A DNA stretch of 64,000 nt from Thozetella sp. PMI_491 (Eukaryota > Ascomycota > Sordariomycetes > Chaetosphaeriales > Chaetosphaeriaceae), in the NCBI GenBank assembly GCA_021432635.1, contig MU270050.1, positions 611,413-675,412 on the forward strand, written 5' to 3'. Under the pieces are notes generated by a model that saw nothing but the letters and a program-made list of their open reading frames with translations, was not told where the DNA came from and did not search any database. This document shows positions 32,565 through 44,891 of this stretch, piece by piece (within the stretch, counting starts at the first letter, position 1; every line of letters begins with the position of its first letter). The position numbers and the translations under genes were made by a program.

Positions 32565-33653
32565 CACCTCAGAACTCGGCTTGCCGCGGTGGCGTAAGCA
32601 GCCACTCCAGTCAGGCAGGCAGCCGTCCCAGGCAGGAGAGGTCCGAAAAAGATCGCGGCTGCTTCTTTATAGACCCCTCCTGTCCGATAAAGACCGCGAG
32701 CCGGGGTTTTGCATGAAAGATAGCATGGTTCTGAGCCGCGGTTCAGAGCGTACTCAAGTGGCCCATGCTACATCCTCAGCAATGCACTAACGTTCAACCG
32801 TTTGTCCGCCCTGCAGTTTTATATTTTGAATTGGCAGGCGAGTTAGACCGCAGCTTGATCGCGTTCCCGGGCTCTTTAACCCAATAACGGGGTTCAATTG
32901 TTCTGCAAAGGATTCCTGCCCTTGCAGGCTACGGGTTTCCAATTGACCCAAATCTATTTTGGGGGGGGGGAGGGATCAAAAGCACTGCTGCCCCGGCTTT
33001 CGTACTGTTCTAGGCGGAACTCAGTCATAGATCGTCCGCAGGAGCATATCCTTGGCCCCCACTGCGTCGTCTATTCCCATTCCCTCGGGGCAAGGCCTGT
33101 AACAGTGCCTGTCAGGAAGAACCCCATGCTGTATAGCCCAGCTTGCGTGGCGTGGCTATATTTGTGTATCTAAGAGTGACCTAAGGAGTTAAACCTTTAA
33201 CTATAATCCTTAAAGGGAATACCTAATTAACTATTTTTTTTTCTTCTTTACTTGGATCTTTCTTTGGATATGCATCAACTCGGCGCTGAATCTACACCTA
33301 ACATACATATTCCCGGCGAACTACTTCCAGAGACTTTATACCTATTTAAATAAACCGTATATATCGTTCACCCTAACTCCTTATTTTCCCTAGGGCGCAT
33401 GCGTGCCCCAAACTCGCTTCGAGTAATCATGTCAATTATATGAGAGCTGCCAACCAAAGGTAGCCTATGCCACAGCTGGGGCTTCGAACAGGGATACACA
33501 AAGGAGAGCAATGAGAAAGCATTGGACTCATGCAGGGCCATATTACTTTAAAGCATGCAATACCGCAGCCCTTCAATTTTAGCGCAGCTTGACCACTCCT
33601 CTGTCTACAGATGAAACCCCACACAAGCCATTCGTTAAGGGCATACCAGTCCT
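32565..33653. other. Intergenic, no gene supported
   Basis: Contains a G9-10 run near 32961-32970 and an AT-rich stretch near 33180-33370. No coding signal found. Confidence 0.45.
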
Positions 33654-35210
33654 TTACTTCGCTGAAACCTCGGGCTTTTTACCGTAGACGACATAGCTGT
33701 TCCAAGTTAGCAGTACAATACATGTTAAACCCGAGAATGTCTTACATGGGAAGGTAGGCGTGGATCGTGGGGTCGCGGAGACCTTTCTTCACATCAGCAC
33801 AGAATGCACCGGTCGCCTCTGGAGTCCAGCTCAGGACTCTCGTGGCCAGTGCCATCGTTAGACCCTCTAGCCCTGTGTCTAAGTTGACGCACATCCACTT
33901 TCCGAGCTCTTTGTAGTATTGGTCGCGCGGCCATGTCCCGATGGGCCACTTGTACCGCTTCTCGACAATGTCGACAAATCCTGCCTTCTCCATGAGACTC
34001 TTGTATTCTGCAGCCACGGTGATCGACCGGCCGATCTTGGCGCTAGCCTCTATAAAGAGGTGCCCGAGCTTATCTAGACCCGAACCTTCCTTTAGAGTGC
34101 CGTCATCACTCTGATAGGGCATGTGGAGATCCTGAAGCTCCAGGTACCCGCCGGGCTCAAGGGCGCTGCACAGGACCAGCTGATTAGCAATGCGAGCACA
34201 AACCGCGCTGCCTAGGAGAAAAGGGGTAAGTATTACGCAAAAGCTTTGTTGATAAAGGCTTGATAGTCCGTAAGGCTCCCGGCGATGACTCGTGCAAAGA
34301 TCAAATCGAACGGCTTAATCCATGCCCAGTCCTTCTCAAGATCGTCCACCTCGAACGAACAGTTGGGGGGCACACTATCACAACAGAGCGGTCAGATCAT
34401 CACTCAGACCAGAGGATAGGGTACCACACAAAGGGTGCCACTTGCAGTGACGGTTGAATAGGGCTCAAGTCGATCCCAATAACCTGCCATTACTTAGCAA
34501 GAGTCAATAAGCTGAAAGAAATGGAATAAGGTCCCATACCTCCGACTCGGGATGAGCATCCGCTACAACAAGCCGTGTTAGTCACGTCATAGCCTCTCAG
34601 TTAGTGTTACAAAGCATAGACTCGCCGTATTCGATCGCCCATATACCAGTGCCAGTGCCAGCATCTAACACCCTTCTAGCACCATTTTCTGTCTTGGGAC
34701 AGAGTCCAAGAGCGCCTCTAAATGTGAGGAGCCAGATATTATGCTGAAGATCTAGGGCACCGATGTTAAAGACGTGTCTGCAGATGGGAGGCGGGTTAAC
34801 ACGTACCAAGACGCTCATTTTCTGCGTCATCGTTGGGGTAGGCATATTCTCATTGTGGCGTAAGCATAATATCTTCATTATACGCCTTCAGGCATAGCGG
34901 AGAGGCGAGCCATACTTCCAGAGCTGACTGAGTGATAGGTCCTCCCGTTTTCCATCTGATACTGCAGCACGCTAGACCGCAGCGAGGAGAGCGAGCTCGT
35001 ACTCTGTTTACCAATCATCGTATTGGATTACCTGCTCCAGAAATATACACTTTATCATCCGTACCATTTCTACGGCGGATCCATCGTCCACTTGGCTTCC
35101 TGGCTCGGGGTCCGGCTCTGCGATCTTAGGTTGGTCAATGTTAATGCATGTGCTAGGTCTCGCGACTGTTGAACATAACTTACAATATTTTCGTTGTCAC
35201 GACTTGCCAT
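33654..35210 (-). CDS. LaeA-like SAM-dependent methyltransferase
   Basis: At least nine small exons, starting 35210-35184 and ending with a stop at 33656-33654. The acidic, serine-rich N-terminus (AEPDPEPGSQVDDGS, then SLSSLRSSVLQYQMENGRTYH) leads into KYAYPNDDAENERLDLQHN, the SAM motif VLDAGTGTGIWAIEYG, then IGIDLSPIQPS, FDLIFARVIAGSLTDY, LEPGGYLELQD and the terminal YVVYGKKPE. This order is typical of LaeA/LAE1-type proteins, which control secondary metabolism, and of cluster-borne tailoring methyltransferases of the same fold. One intron (34445-34375) has a GC donor, CT|GCAAGT. An apparent TGA between the N-terminus and the catalytic exons lies inside an intron (GTATGG...CAATGAG). I favour a cluster or accessory paralogue, not the global regulator itself. 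Confidence 0.82.
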
Positions 35211-35790
35211 TTTGTGCTGCAAGACACTTTTAAAAATTGGATAACTCAGTTCGTAGTCTGAGCAACACTTGGTTGGCGCGCTTGATGATGCGAGTGGTTA
35301 TGTCGTGATGAGAAGCGGGGTTGGAGAGAAACGAGGGACGTCCAGACAAGGCCACACCTCGCTTGTGTCACAAGGAAATGCCCATTCAAACGCTTTCCAG
35401 CCTGCCTGGTGGCATTAAAAGCGGTCTTCTGCCTGGGGGGGCACGATGATGGAGCAAAATTATTGGCTCCAAGCGCCGGCAAGGATGAATTGACTGCAAG
35501 GTGTATTGAAAGCGTGGGGGCCGTTTCGACGCCCACATCATGCCACTTGCGGAAGACTGGCCGTCGCATATTACGGACTTTGGGGCACAGCATATGCAAG
35601 ACTAATGACTACCGATTTGATAGAAGATAGATAATTCTCATGCAATATGTTGAAGTGAGTAAGTGCGCTTGGTACTAAACAGTTATATCTGCCGTTGCAG
35701 CAGTCATTTGTCCTTCATGTATCCGGCAGAACAAGCGGTGACTCGATTGCAAGATCAAACACGTATAGTATTCCTGTTTCCAGACTGCTA
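35211..35790. other. Intergenic
   Basis: No gene supported. Upstream region of the methyltransferase and downstream region of the repeat peptide gene. Confidence 0.4.
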
Positions 35791-36087
35791 TCAAGCTAGG
35801 ATATCCTCGATATTCTGCGAAAAAGCCGTCTCCTTTCGCAGGGCCAACTCAATGTCCTGGCCAGAAGGCTCTCTCTTGCGTAAAGCGACTTCTATATCCT
35901 GTCCACTAGGAATCCTCTCAGTTACAGATCGTTTGAAGTCCTGGCCGTGGGTCCCAGAGACCTACAACGACAGTTAGTGTATCCAAAGCGCCAACTAGAG
36001 AGAGGATTCGCTATGTACCGGAGCTGCTAAAACGAACCCAGAATAGCCACCGAGGGCAAGACTGATGAAAAGAGCCGAAAGTTTCAT
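35791..36087 (-). CDS. Small secreted Kex2-type repeat peptide precursor
   Basis: Exons 36087-36019 and 35961-35791 join in phase across GTACAT...CTAAC...GTTGTAG to give 79 residues. The first exon is a signal peptide (KLSALFISLALGGYSGFVLA). The second encodes related segments: GTHGQDFKR, PSGQDIEVALRKR and PSGQDIELALRK, and a divergent last block (FSQNIEDILA). Dibasic KR/RKR sites separate them, so Kex2-type cleavage would give several short peptides around GQDIE. None of the blocks has Tyr or Trp, unlike most UstYa substrates, so it may be a linear peptide or signal, not a cyclised one. Too short and split to be found without splicing. A TATATA lies about 25 bases upstream of the ATG. Confidence 0.68.
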
Positions 36088-37203
36088 GGTAAAATTGACA
36101 ACGACAGAAAATGATATATAGTAGACCAGGGCGGGCATATGGCATTGCGTATGTAGGACACATGACAATCTCTCTACCAGAGGGGATAATTTGCTTCTTA
36201 TAGTGCAAAACTGGCGGCCCCTTCATCAACCTAACTCTCAATGAGGGAAGAAGACTGCCTGAAGACATGGTATCTGGACTCTATCCTATATCAAATAAAT
36301 GCGAGATGAGCTGTCTCCGTCCCAAGAGGTAGTTAAGCAACATTGGAAATGTTTCCACTTCGGATCCAGCCATCTACCTTATTGGACGCGACTAGCCCCT
36401 ATTTCATCGCTACGGGGTCGGAGTGGAGGGGGAATACAACACAACAATCCTCCAGTGCCCGCTCTCTGAGATGTCCGGAAGTCCGTCTGTGCCTTCGATC
36501 TTGTCCGTGGTTCGTCACAGAGGGGCCCCTCTTTTCTACGACGCAGTTGATTAAAGTTTAGATAGTGGTGCACTAGCCAGGAGAGTTCACTTCCCCGGCA
36601 TGGCACACGGCAGCCGGGAATTTTGATCAAGAGTCCCGGCATCGTCATTTGTACTAAATGCAGGAAATATACTTCTAGAAGATAGTATCGATAGGAATTG
36701 CACTTTTAGTGCAGTGCGCGCGCACGACCTAGGCGTCACTCATGCCTTTGTCACTCGCTTATAGATCACGATAGAGGAGATAGATTGCTGTTTATAATTG
36801 GCTGGCTCAGTTTATTTGCTCAGATCACTGTCTCGTGCCGTGCCGATTTGATCAGCTCACCCCAATCGACTCTTGTATTGCCCTCCTTATGTGCAATACT
36901 ACTGGCTTCAGACCGGGTTAGGCTGGCTGCTGTGACAGGTTCAGATGATCCCACTAAGACTAAATCATTACCCTAGGCCTAGGTGCAAACACGACAAACA
37001 GGCAATGAATGTGATTGAGAAAATGCAGGGCGGCAGATAGGTCCACTCGACTCCTTTTCTAGCAGCCTCTAGCGATCTCGTTTAACAATGTCCTTTCCAG
37101 CGTCCGGCCCATTCTTTCATTTCTGCCAATTCAGGCCATCTGCCACGCAAGCTACATTGCAGTCTCCGCAAAAATACCGAATGAGGAACAAAGGAGCATC
37201 TGT
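36088..37203. other. Intergenic
   Basis: No gene supported in this 1.1 kb; frames overlap on both strands without motifs. Confidence 0.4.
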
Positions 37204-38858
37204 TCATGCTCCGTCCCTAGCCATCACTACACCTCCGATGACTGACTGGTAGAACGTTCCATCTGGACCGACAGTTCCCCCCGCCCAGTTGTCATTATAA
37301 GTACCACCAGCTCCCATCCTCTGCTGCCAAACCACGGCTCCGGACACCCAGTCAATAGCAACAAGGTACCAGATATACTCACCCTCAGCTGAGAGAACAG
37401 TGTCCTGTAAGTAGCCGTATAACAGCCCGGTTGTAATAGACAGCACCGGCACAGCCTTCATCGCCATTTCAATGTCCCACGCCACTTGGCATGTTTGTCC
37501 ATCTGGGCTCACGTCCACTCTCACGATGCCTGGCGCCATCTTGCTCATGTCGTTCCAACCTCCGTTCACATCAAATTCGGCGCCATATTCAAGCATTATG
37601 TGGGGGCCGTCGTAATCGTTTAGCACAATCACGCCGTACTTCTCTCCGTCAAAATGCACTGTGACGGCAAGGTCGTTGGCGCTTGCTCCGGGCTCGAACA
37701 GCGGGACAGAGCAAGCTAGCTGCTGCATCGATCCGGCTTGGGCGCTTTGATGATACACTAGCAGGTGGATCTGCGTGTCGGCATTGTCCGTGATGGCGAC
37801 AAACTGGTCATTCATCAGCGCAGGTGTTGCTCCAGACCCGCGCGCGAAACCTCCAGGCTTAAAGGCGGATCCGGCCGAGTAAGGCTCCTGCCAAAGCACC
37901 TCGATTTCGCCATCGGTGCCGGCAGTCAGCGACCACATGTAGCCCGTCGCATTCGCTGTATCGGCCGGGCCAGAAGGACCGGTGACCATGAAGATAGTTG
38001 TATTGCTGATAGCGATGCCGTTCTCGACCATCTGGGTTTCGATGCGTTTCGAATAGACGGCTCCGTCGGGCTTGACATAGCCGACTAATGTCGAGTTCTG
38101 TACGGCGTCACCGGCCCCAACGAGGCCACCAGTACTGAACCACACGTTCCCCGCAGTGTCTAGATTGCTATTGAGCAACATCTCACCGCTTGTGAGGATA
38201 TCTGCTACATTGATAGTGCGTGTGAGCGTGAAGAAGGGATTCCCGCAGCAATTGTCGCGGTGCACAATGTAAATTTGCCCCTGCTGCGTGCTTAGGACTA
38301 GGTCGTTTGTCGCCTGTAGGTATTCGATGTATGCTAAACTAAGTATTTCGTCTTGGTCGGGAGGAAACCAGCTTGCAAGGACCTGCAGGGTGGTCGGGTC
38401 GACGGCGGCGATGCCGCGGGGCACCGGCGTCACGCCAGCCGAGGTGTTTGCGTAACCTGTCGTAAGGCTGCCGTCGGGACCCCAGAGCATTATACTTAGC
38501 GTTTCCAGTCCGCTCGTGATGGTCAAGTTCCATCCTAAAGGGCCAGGGTGGTCAATGCTACCGACGTTGCCGGCATCACCGTGCATCAGAGACGCCTCAG
38601 GATAGTATATCCACTTGGGCGCAAGGGTGTTGCTGAATGCGCCTGATCCTATGAAGGCAGAGCCGTTGAGTGGTTGTGAAGATGGGATGGAGGTGGGTAT
38701 CGGAGACGGGGAAAATGGCGGCGCGTCCTTCGTTCGATCCGTATCGTTAGCATCTAAGACGGTAGCAAAGCTCTGTATGGCTGACTTACAGAACATGACG
38801 CTGCTACACCAGGCAAAACCAAGCCTACAGCGCCGGTTAGAACTCGAACGACGTGCAT
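37204..38858 (-). CDS. Large secreted protein, beta-propeller-like
   Basis: Exon 38858 to about 38812 encodes a hydrophobic leader (HVVRVLTGAVGLVLP) and joins in phase (GTGTAG...GTCTTAG) to a long exon ending at 37204, giving roughly 530 residues. The leader plus a Pro/Ser-rich segment is followed by regularly spaced strands ending in motifs such as GIAAVDPTTLQVLASWFP, DTAGNVWFSTGG, GYMWSLTAG and AIDWVSGAVVWQQRMG. That pattern of 'x-D-x-x-x-G-x-x-x-W' repeats fits a PQQ- or quinoprotein-like propeller. Several N-glycosylation sites support secretion. I see no clear metal or cofactor site, so enzymatic function is open. TATAAATA lies about 85 bases upstream. Confidence 0.7.
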
Positions 38859-39690
38859 TTTGAACAAAAGATTGCCCAAGAAACTGTTGTAATGAGTTGA
38901 AGTGCGGACAGATTAGACATACACGAGACTACCGTCGGTATTTATAGTTGTGCATGCCTAGTATCTTCAGATAAGTTTTATGCTGTATGTACAACCGGAA
39001 GAAACAGGGCTAAGATTGGCTCTTTTCTGTCGATAATCTGAAGGTAGTCTCATCCCGCGAGACGACTCTGTGGCGCCATGTCAGATAATCTGGGTCAGCC
39101 AATCATATCACTCCTTGTGCGAACACGACCTCGGCACCACAGATCGGCGATTAGCACTGGGGTTGGGAAGGAGGCTTAGCCTGGGCTGGCTCGGTGACGG
39201 ACTATTTACCCAGTTAGGAAAGCCGACCGCCGAAGTCAACAGACCTAGGTCAACATTCGATATTTACTACAGGATCTCGGCTATCTCATCACTACCTTTT
39301 TTTCTAGCTACATTCGATTTCTAGCTAAACTCTCCTGCTTTACTCCAGGCTGCTTTAATCCACACTGCTCTGGTATGAACCAGGTTGCTCTGCTTTGTGG
39401 CCACACGATACTGTAAATATAGTGTATATAGCTAGCTTATAGCCGCCAGCCTACACCAGAGTCGATAAGATGTAGCTCCCGTACGAGGATAAATATTTGG
39501 CTCCTCAGACAACATTCCGAGCGGCAGTTGAAGCAAGCATATCTCTTTTTACACACTCTACACGCTCACTAGCCCTCTCAGCTAAATACTATACCTATAT
39601 ACTAGTCATACGCTCGTCACCACTACCTCGTCGGTCCCATAAAGCTCATACTTGGCCATAATCACTGTAGGATTTGCATTGGCCAATCTC
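38859..39690. other. Intergenic
   Basis: Upstream of the secreted propeller-like protein and downstream of the regulator at 39691. No gene supported; CTGCTTTA/CTGCTCTG-like repeats near 39330-39400. Confidence 0.4.
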
Positions 39691-40972
39691 TCAGACCTCA
39701 CACCTGTCCACAATATCTAAAGCCTTCCGCAGCAGCTGTAGGTGCCCTCCATCTAGACGCCGCTCGATGGCCCCTAAATCCCTCTCGGCGCTCGCATCTA
39801 TCACCGAACGCGGCGCGAGCAGTTTCACCAGCCCAAAATAGACACCCATAAGTAAAAGTGCTACCGGCTCGCCACGCTCTACGCACCGGACAAATACCGG
39901 TCGCGCATCTATAAGGAAGCGCATGTGCAGTGGTCGCGACGGTAGGCTGCGAATCGCTGAGAGGTAGGCCATCGCATTCCGGTAAGCGGCGTGTTCTTCA
40001 TCGCGCGTACCAGTGCCACACAGTCCGTCAATGAGAAATTTGAAAACCGGGTCATCCGTCGAAGGTTCCAATTCGGGTACGAAGGGGTTCTGCCATCCGC
40101 CTTTTGGAAAGACAGTGGCAATATTGCTTCCTAAAAATAAGTCCGGTGAGGCCGCTCCTACCGTTCGGATGCCGCGGAAGACATGGAACCAATAGGCAAC
40201 TCCAGCACCCAGATCTTCGACGGCATCTGGGGGCAGGCACTGTCGTATGGCGATCGTTTGGGCGGCAATGATGACGGCCGTGAGGTATACGGCATCAAAG
40301 TTGGCATGATTAAGCCCCGCACCAAGGAGCCGAACTTGACTGGATATGCACCGCGCCATATAGGCGTGTGAGGCTGTGGCAAGACGCTTAGTATCATCAG
40401 GTCGGCCCAGCCGAAGTGACGTCGCGCACATGCCCAAAAGAGCGTCCATGAGAACGCGGTTCTTAAGAGCCAGGATAGGCAGGATCTCAGTGAATGAAGG
40501 CAGCACGAACGGAGCAGATGCGCTAGTCCACGATGACTGTGTGAAATAGCTGAACAGCTGCAAATCGAGGTTCCAAGCTCTGCTGCTCTGCTGACCACGG
40601 CTGAAAAGTAGTTGGTACTGGAGGGACCGAGGAACATTTGCGGCGACTGGCGTTACAGGCCTGGCGGCAAGATTGTTGACCAGGCCGCTGGCGTTGCGCG
40701 CGGCATTGGCAAGCCCTGCCAACGTCGGCAATATGGCTTCAAAATCGCAGGGTACTCCGTGTTTCACACATTGACCGCAGCATGGCATAACTAGGTCACA
40801 CTGTTCAACTCGTAAGTCTGGGCAATTTACACGAATAAGGTGATACCGAAAATGCTGCACAAAGGATTATCTGTGCATAAATTTTTTGCCCACTCACCTT
40901 GATACGGCGCCGCTTGCAAGTCTGGCATCCTCTTCGAGTCTTGGAGTGGAATCGTGGAGTCTTGCTCATCAT
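39691..40972 (-). CDS. Zn2Cys6 transcription factor
   Basis: Exons 40972-40898 and 40800-39691 join in phase (GTGAGT...GAACAG) to give 394 residues. The intron splits the zinc cluster, a frequent feature: GCQTCKRRRIK in exon one and CDLVMPCCGQCVKHGVPC in exon two give CX2CX6CX6CX2CX6C. The rest is helical, of the fungal_trans_2 type (LALKNRVLMDALLGMCATSL, AAQTIAIRQCLPP). Such small regulators often sit in metabolic clusters. Its targets cannot be read from the sequence; it is the nearest complete regulator to the right-hand RiPP-like locus, 1.5 kb away. Confidence 0.88.
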
Positions 40973-42430
40973 GGCAACGCAGTTTGGGATGGAAGAGATG
41001 ATTTGAACGTAGGGATGGGGAAATAACTAAATGACATCGCCACAATGGCGCAGCAGCCAAGAAACCAGCCACAAAACCACCCCCTTAGCATGTGAGACAT
41101 GCAGATTTTACACATCCATCCTCTTTAGCTACCGTATTTTCGAAAATGGGCCGTTTGACTAAAACGAGGTTCGTACACACTTCAGAAGCCCCCCCCCCCC
41201 CCCTTTACGAGATGAAGCCAGCAGCAGTAAAAAGCTCCAGCAAAAAAAAAAAAAGCAGTAAAAAAAAGCGGTCAAAAACACAGCCAAATAGATCGATATA
41301 GCTGTAAATACTGCCCCTACACCTTCGCGTTACAGCCACCCAAGCTCAGCGCCATCTCGATCGCTACTCAGCATACGCCACCATCCGGTCCAGGGAAGCT
41401 TTATCTCAACCTGGTATAAAATTATATGCGAAGCCGTTACCGAAGCCTGCGATATGCCCTGGATAACCCAGAGGGAGAGGATTAGAGGGCTCGAATCCAC
41501 TCTTCTTTGCTGTGTTTTCCACCCATTTTTATGGACCTAGCCTTCTATTCTGGGCTTAGCGGGGTAGTATTAGCGCACGGCAGCTAAGATTGACCCGGAG
41601 AGGTACTGTGTAAATGAGATGTATAGTAAGGCGGGGCCGGACGATCAGTCTAACAAACACTTTGCTATCAATTGGTGCCTTTCTCTGCGTGGTTAGGCTC
41701 TGCAATATTCTTTTAATCTTTTTGGGGCTTTGCTACCTTCCGGTCGACCAGAGACAACAGCGCCGGGCGCCTAATACAAGATAGGGACCAGGTTATACCC
41801 CTACCTGTCTTATCTTACATTACCTGCTCCATTAATGTTAGGGTCGCTTTATCCAGTATTTGTATCAGCCGATGTCGGGAATGAAAGGCCTGAAACCCTG
41901 GCTTTGGCTCAGCGAACTATGTCCTATGTACATATATAACATGCATAGGCACAAAGCTCACAACTGGCATTGTTTTGGAGAAACTGCGAGCATAGGAGGG
42001 ACGGTACGTAGAGGTTACTATGCCGCATAGAGAGGTACCGTGGCGTTACCAAATAAACCTCTATTTTCTGTGGATTGACTCACAGTAATATACTGCTTGC
42101 TGTTGAATAGCCCCTAGTTGAACTAGTGTACTCTATCGGTATCGGAACAGTTGAGTACCACCTAGTTTGAGGCTGAAGTGAAAGCAATGGGCGTGCTGAA
42201 GTTAGTGACCCCCGGGCACCCTCGCTGGATAGAGTGCCAAGGGTCAGAGCCAATTGTCATCTCTGACCAAGGAGTCTACGGCAAGGCAATCTGGGCGGCG
42301 GGAGAAGAGAAGTTTATTTATAGCTCTGTATATAGTGAACAGCATGGCCTTCTTCGATCCCAGCATCTGATTTACTTGGACTACAGGAGGTAGAGAACGG
42401 GATTGCAAATGCTGCATGTAGGTGACACTC
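40973..42430. other. Intergenic with homopolymer runs
   Basis: Contains a C16-17 run near 41187-41204 and A-rich runs near 41240-41272. A short open frame spanning these (41092-41301) is low complexity and not credible as a gene. Nothing else supported. Confidence 0.45.
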
Positions 42431-42719
42431 TTAGATGCGCTTGCCCGTCTGGTATCCCTTGTCGTTGTCAGCGGCGTTGCTCCCACGCTTTCCGGTCTGG
42501 TAACCCTTATCCTCATCAGCAGCAATGTTCCCGCGCTTTCCGGTCTGGTAGCCTTTGTCGTTGTCGGCGGCATTGCTCCCACGCTTTCCGGTCTGGTAGC
42601 CTTTGTCGTTGTCCGCAGCGTTGTTGCCACGTTTGCCAGTCTGGTAGCCTTTGTCGCCGTCAGCGGCATTACTTCCGCGCTTTCCAGTCTGATATCCTTT
42701 GTCGTTGTCGGCGGCGTTA
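42431..42719 (-). repeat. Six in-frame 48-bp tandem repeats
   Basis: Each unit encodes one 16-residue KR-ended segment of the precursor. Units differ mainly at synonymous sites and in the first half. Copy number could vary between isolates. Confidence 0.85.
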
Positions 42720-42888
42720 TTACCGCGACCTACTACATCCCTAGCTTGGACAGCGGTGTCTTCTGTTTCGCCTAGTTTTAGTTTCTTTGGAAATACCGGG
42801 AGAGGACTAAGTATGGAATCTACTTACGAAGCAGCGGAGCAGCCAGGCTCAGGGCCGGAAGAGCGAGGAGCAGATAAGAGGCTCGCAT
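42431..42888 (-). CDS. Multi-core secreted precursor peptide (dikaritin-type RiPP candidate)
   Basis: Exons 42888-42828 and 42771-42431 join in phase across GTAAGT...ACTAG to give 133 residues. Exon one is a signal peptide (MRASYLLLALPALSLAAP). After a short leader come six direct repeats of 16 residues of the form GxxAADxDKGYQTGKR, then Ile and stop. Each ends in KR for Kex2-type cleavage. DKGYQTGKR is identical in all six although codons differ, whereas the first half varies (GNN, GSN, GN-I; D-N, D-G, D-E). The single Tyr in each repeat is the likely cyclisation site. Two UstYa genes (43924-44891 and 45610-46510) lie immediately upstream, as in known dikaritin clusters. The gene is hidden in simple translations because its start is in a separate exon and antisense frames are longer. 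Confidence 0.88.
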
Positions 42889-43923
42889 TTTGGAACTTTG
42901 ACGCGAGATATTGTAGGACACGGGGGGTTTTGAGAAAGTGGTAGGCGTTAGTGTTCTCTAGAATTGCAGAACTCTACCGTTATGCGAACATGGTGCTTAT
43001 TATATGCAAAGATTGCTACGTTACTAATGCTATTTGTTCATCCGCTCTCTACACCCAGCTGTCCCGGAACCAGAGGGGCGAAACATCATCCATCCTCCCG
43101 TCACATAATTCGCTTGCATGGCAGCACATCCCGTCAGTGTGCCCCACAAACAACCCATAACAAGCAGAGTAAAAAGTGGAAGTGCGACTGCAACCCTCCC
43201 AAAGCAGCGTTGAGCTACAATAGCGCCAACGTCATCACATGAACCAGAGCAGCCAACGCCAAGCACACCTCCGCGACTGCAGCCTAAATTGAAAAAAAAA
43301 AAAAAAATTTGACCAACACGAAGTTGCAAAGAACTTGAATATGCTGGGGCCATGCGCTGTTATGGCTAAGCATTCGCTGACCTTCCTAAATAAGATATAT
43401 TGGGCTCTCATCTTCGTGGTTGGTCTTTTATGGCTGTCGCAACTGGATGCCTTGCTGCGTAGGATCTTCGTTTAGACGAGTTTACATCGCGTGAGCTAGG
43501 ATGTGCGTTGGTTACAACGCGCTAGTATACGTAGAGACTCTTATTGGGGGCGAGCGTCGCCAACATGCAGAAGAGCGGCATCGGCGCCAAGCAACGCCCC
43601 ATAGTGGTAGCTTGGTTTGGAAAAGGGTACTTGTTGACATGAAGAAATAATACCCATTAAACCATGAACGTGAAATTGAAGCATAGTGACTGAGTGAAGC
43701 GGGTGTCCCCTGTAGCCAGCATGCTTATTGCACATGGATCGGCTTAACACAACTCCAGGGGTAAGAAAGCTAGGGCATCTAAGGTACTATATCTCCTCTT
43801 TACTAGGTTTACATGCTTGGAGTCGATTATCTTAGGTCTGCTACATTCCTTTGACTACTAAATATCATTGCCACCTCCGCTATAATCGAACGGACCGGCT
43901 AGCATATAAAGTCAGTGCCCTTT
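42889..43923. other. Intergenic, with promoter of the precursor gene
   Basis: A TATA-like TATAATAAG (minus strand, near 42997-43005) lies about 110 bases upstream of the precursor ATG. A14 run near 43292-43306. No further gene supported. Confidence 0.4.
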
Positions 43924-44891
43924 TTAGAAGACTAGAATTACTGTGATTTGTGACTTACGCATGTCTGGTTCATAATTAGGATGTTGTAGCAGGCTCTTGT
44001 TGAAGTAGTCAAAATTGTGAGCCCAAGCCCAGTCCTCGATAGCCTGCCAGTTAGCGCACTGGTGTACGCTCTTGAAATTAGGCCAGGGCCTGGGGAAATT
44101 GGGAATCCAGTCGTAGGTCATTAGTGTCAGGTCTGCATTACACATGATGTACTGTCGAAGTGATTCGAGGCAGTGGTCAATGTGTTGTCCACGATTTGCT
44201 TCTTTTTTGTTGGCCTGGTAAAGATCTGGATGTAGGTATGCCCGAACCTGCCTCTGTAGCGATGTGCGGTCAATTAGCTATGGGAAGGAGAGATGAAGAC
44301 AAAGTGTTGGCTTGCCAGGCAATGCAACTGATGGTAGACATCAAGGCCTACAAAGTAACCGGATCTGTCACTGAGCTCGACGGAAGTCTTGTTGATCTTT
44401 TCCAGTATGTCCTTTCCAACGCGAACGGCATCTGGTGACAATAATCGGTCCCATGCTTCTTCAAACTCCGGCCTGGGCGGCCCCTTGAACGGGTTGGAAG
44501 TCCCTAGATCGTTGTTTAACATCTGAGGTTGCCACTCTAGGGCTTCCCATGCCGGACCTAAAACGGTATCAGCGTAGGCTTAGTGTAGAGTTCCATGCAT
44601 CAGCTCACTATATGCCAGGGAAGCCTGAGGATTTGGTCGCCAGTTAGGCTGCCCTATTGCCGATTTCTTGGACATGAAAAAGAAGAAGATAAACGTATAA
44701 AGGGCAAAAAATAGGATGTGAATCATGTAAGGGAGTGATTTTCCCCTCATAGAAGGGGAAAATATGGAACCTGGAGGAGCGTTGAGATCGTCATCTGTCC
44801 AGGACAGGGAACTCAACCTAGATTTCTCTTGTTCGACTCTGAATAAAGGATCTGTATCCGCGCAGCGGTCTTCGTCAATAGACGGCGACAT
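43924..44891 (-). CDS. UstYa-family (DUF3328) oxidative cyclase
   Basis: Exons 44891-44609, 44557-44316, 44247-43959 and a tiny last exon 43931-43924 keep phase and give 273 residues. A membrane helix lies at about residues 53-73. Core features are AYSPAWEALEWQPQ, HQLHC at 170-174, VRAYLHPDLYQ, HIDHC at 197-201 and SLRQYIMCNADLTLM. The second intron has a GC donor (CTG|GCAAGC) and ends after GAGGCAG. Both HxxHC motifs are canonical, so it should be active in oxidising a ribosomal peptide. It faces away from the other UstYa gene across a 0.7 kb shared promoter and points toward the repeat precursor at 42431. The last 8-base exon is the least certain part; without it the frame ends at the same place. 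Confidence 0.88.

Noticed and set aside
34800..35000. Premature TGA in the LaeA-like methyltransferase
   Set aside because: The TGA falls in an intron (GTATGG...CAATGAG); splicing it gives the expected KYAYPNDDAENERL sequence.
42244..42775. Long open frames on both strands over the 48-bp repeats, and a CRISPR-like look of the regular repeats
   Set aside because: The repeats are in-frame coding units of a secreted precursor in a eukaryotic genome, with no unique spacers. The other frames are low-complexity by-products of the same repeats.
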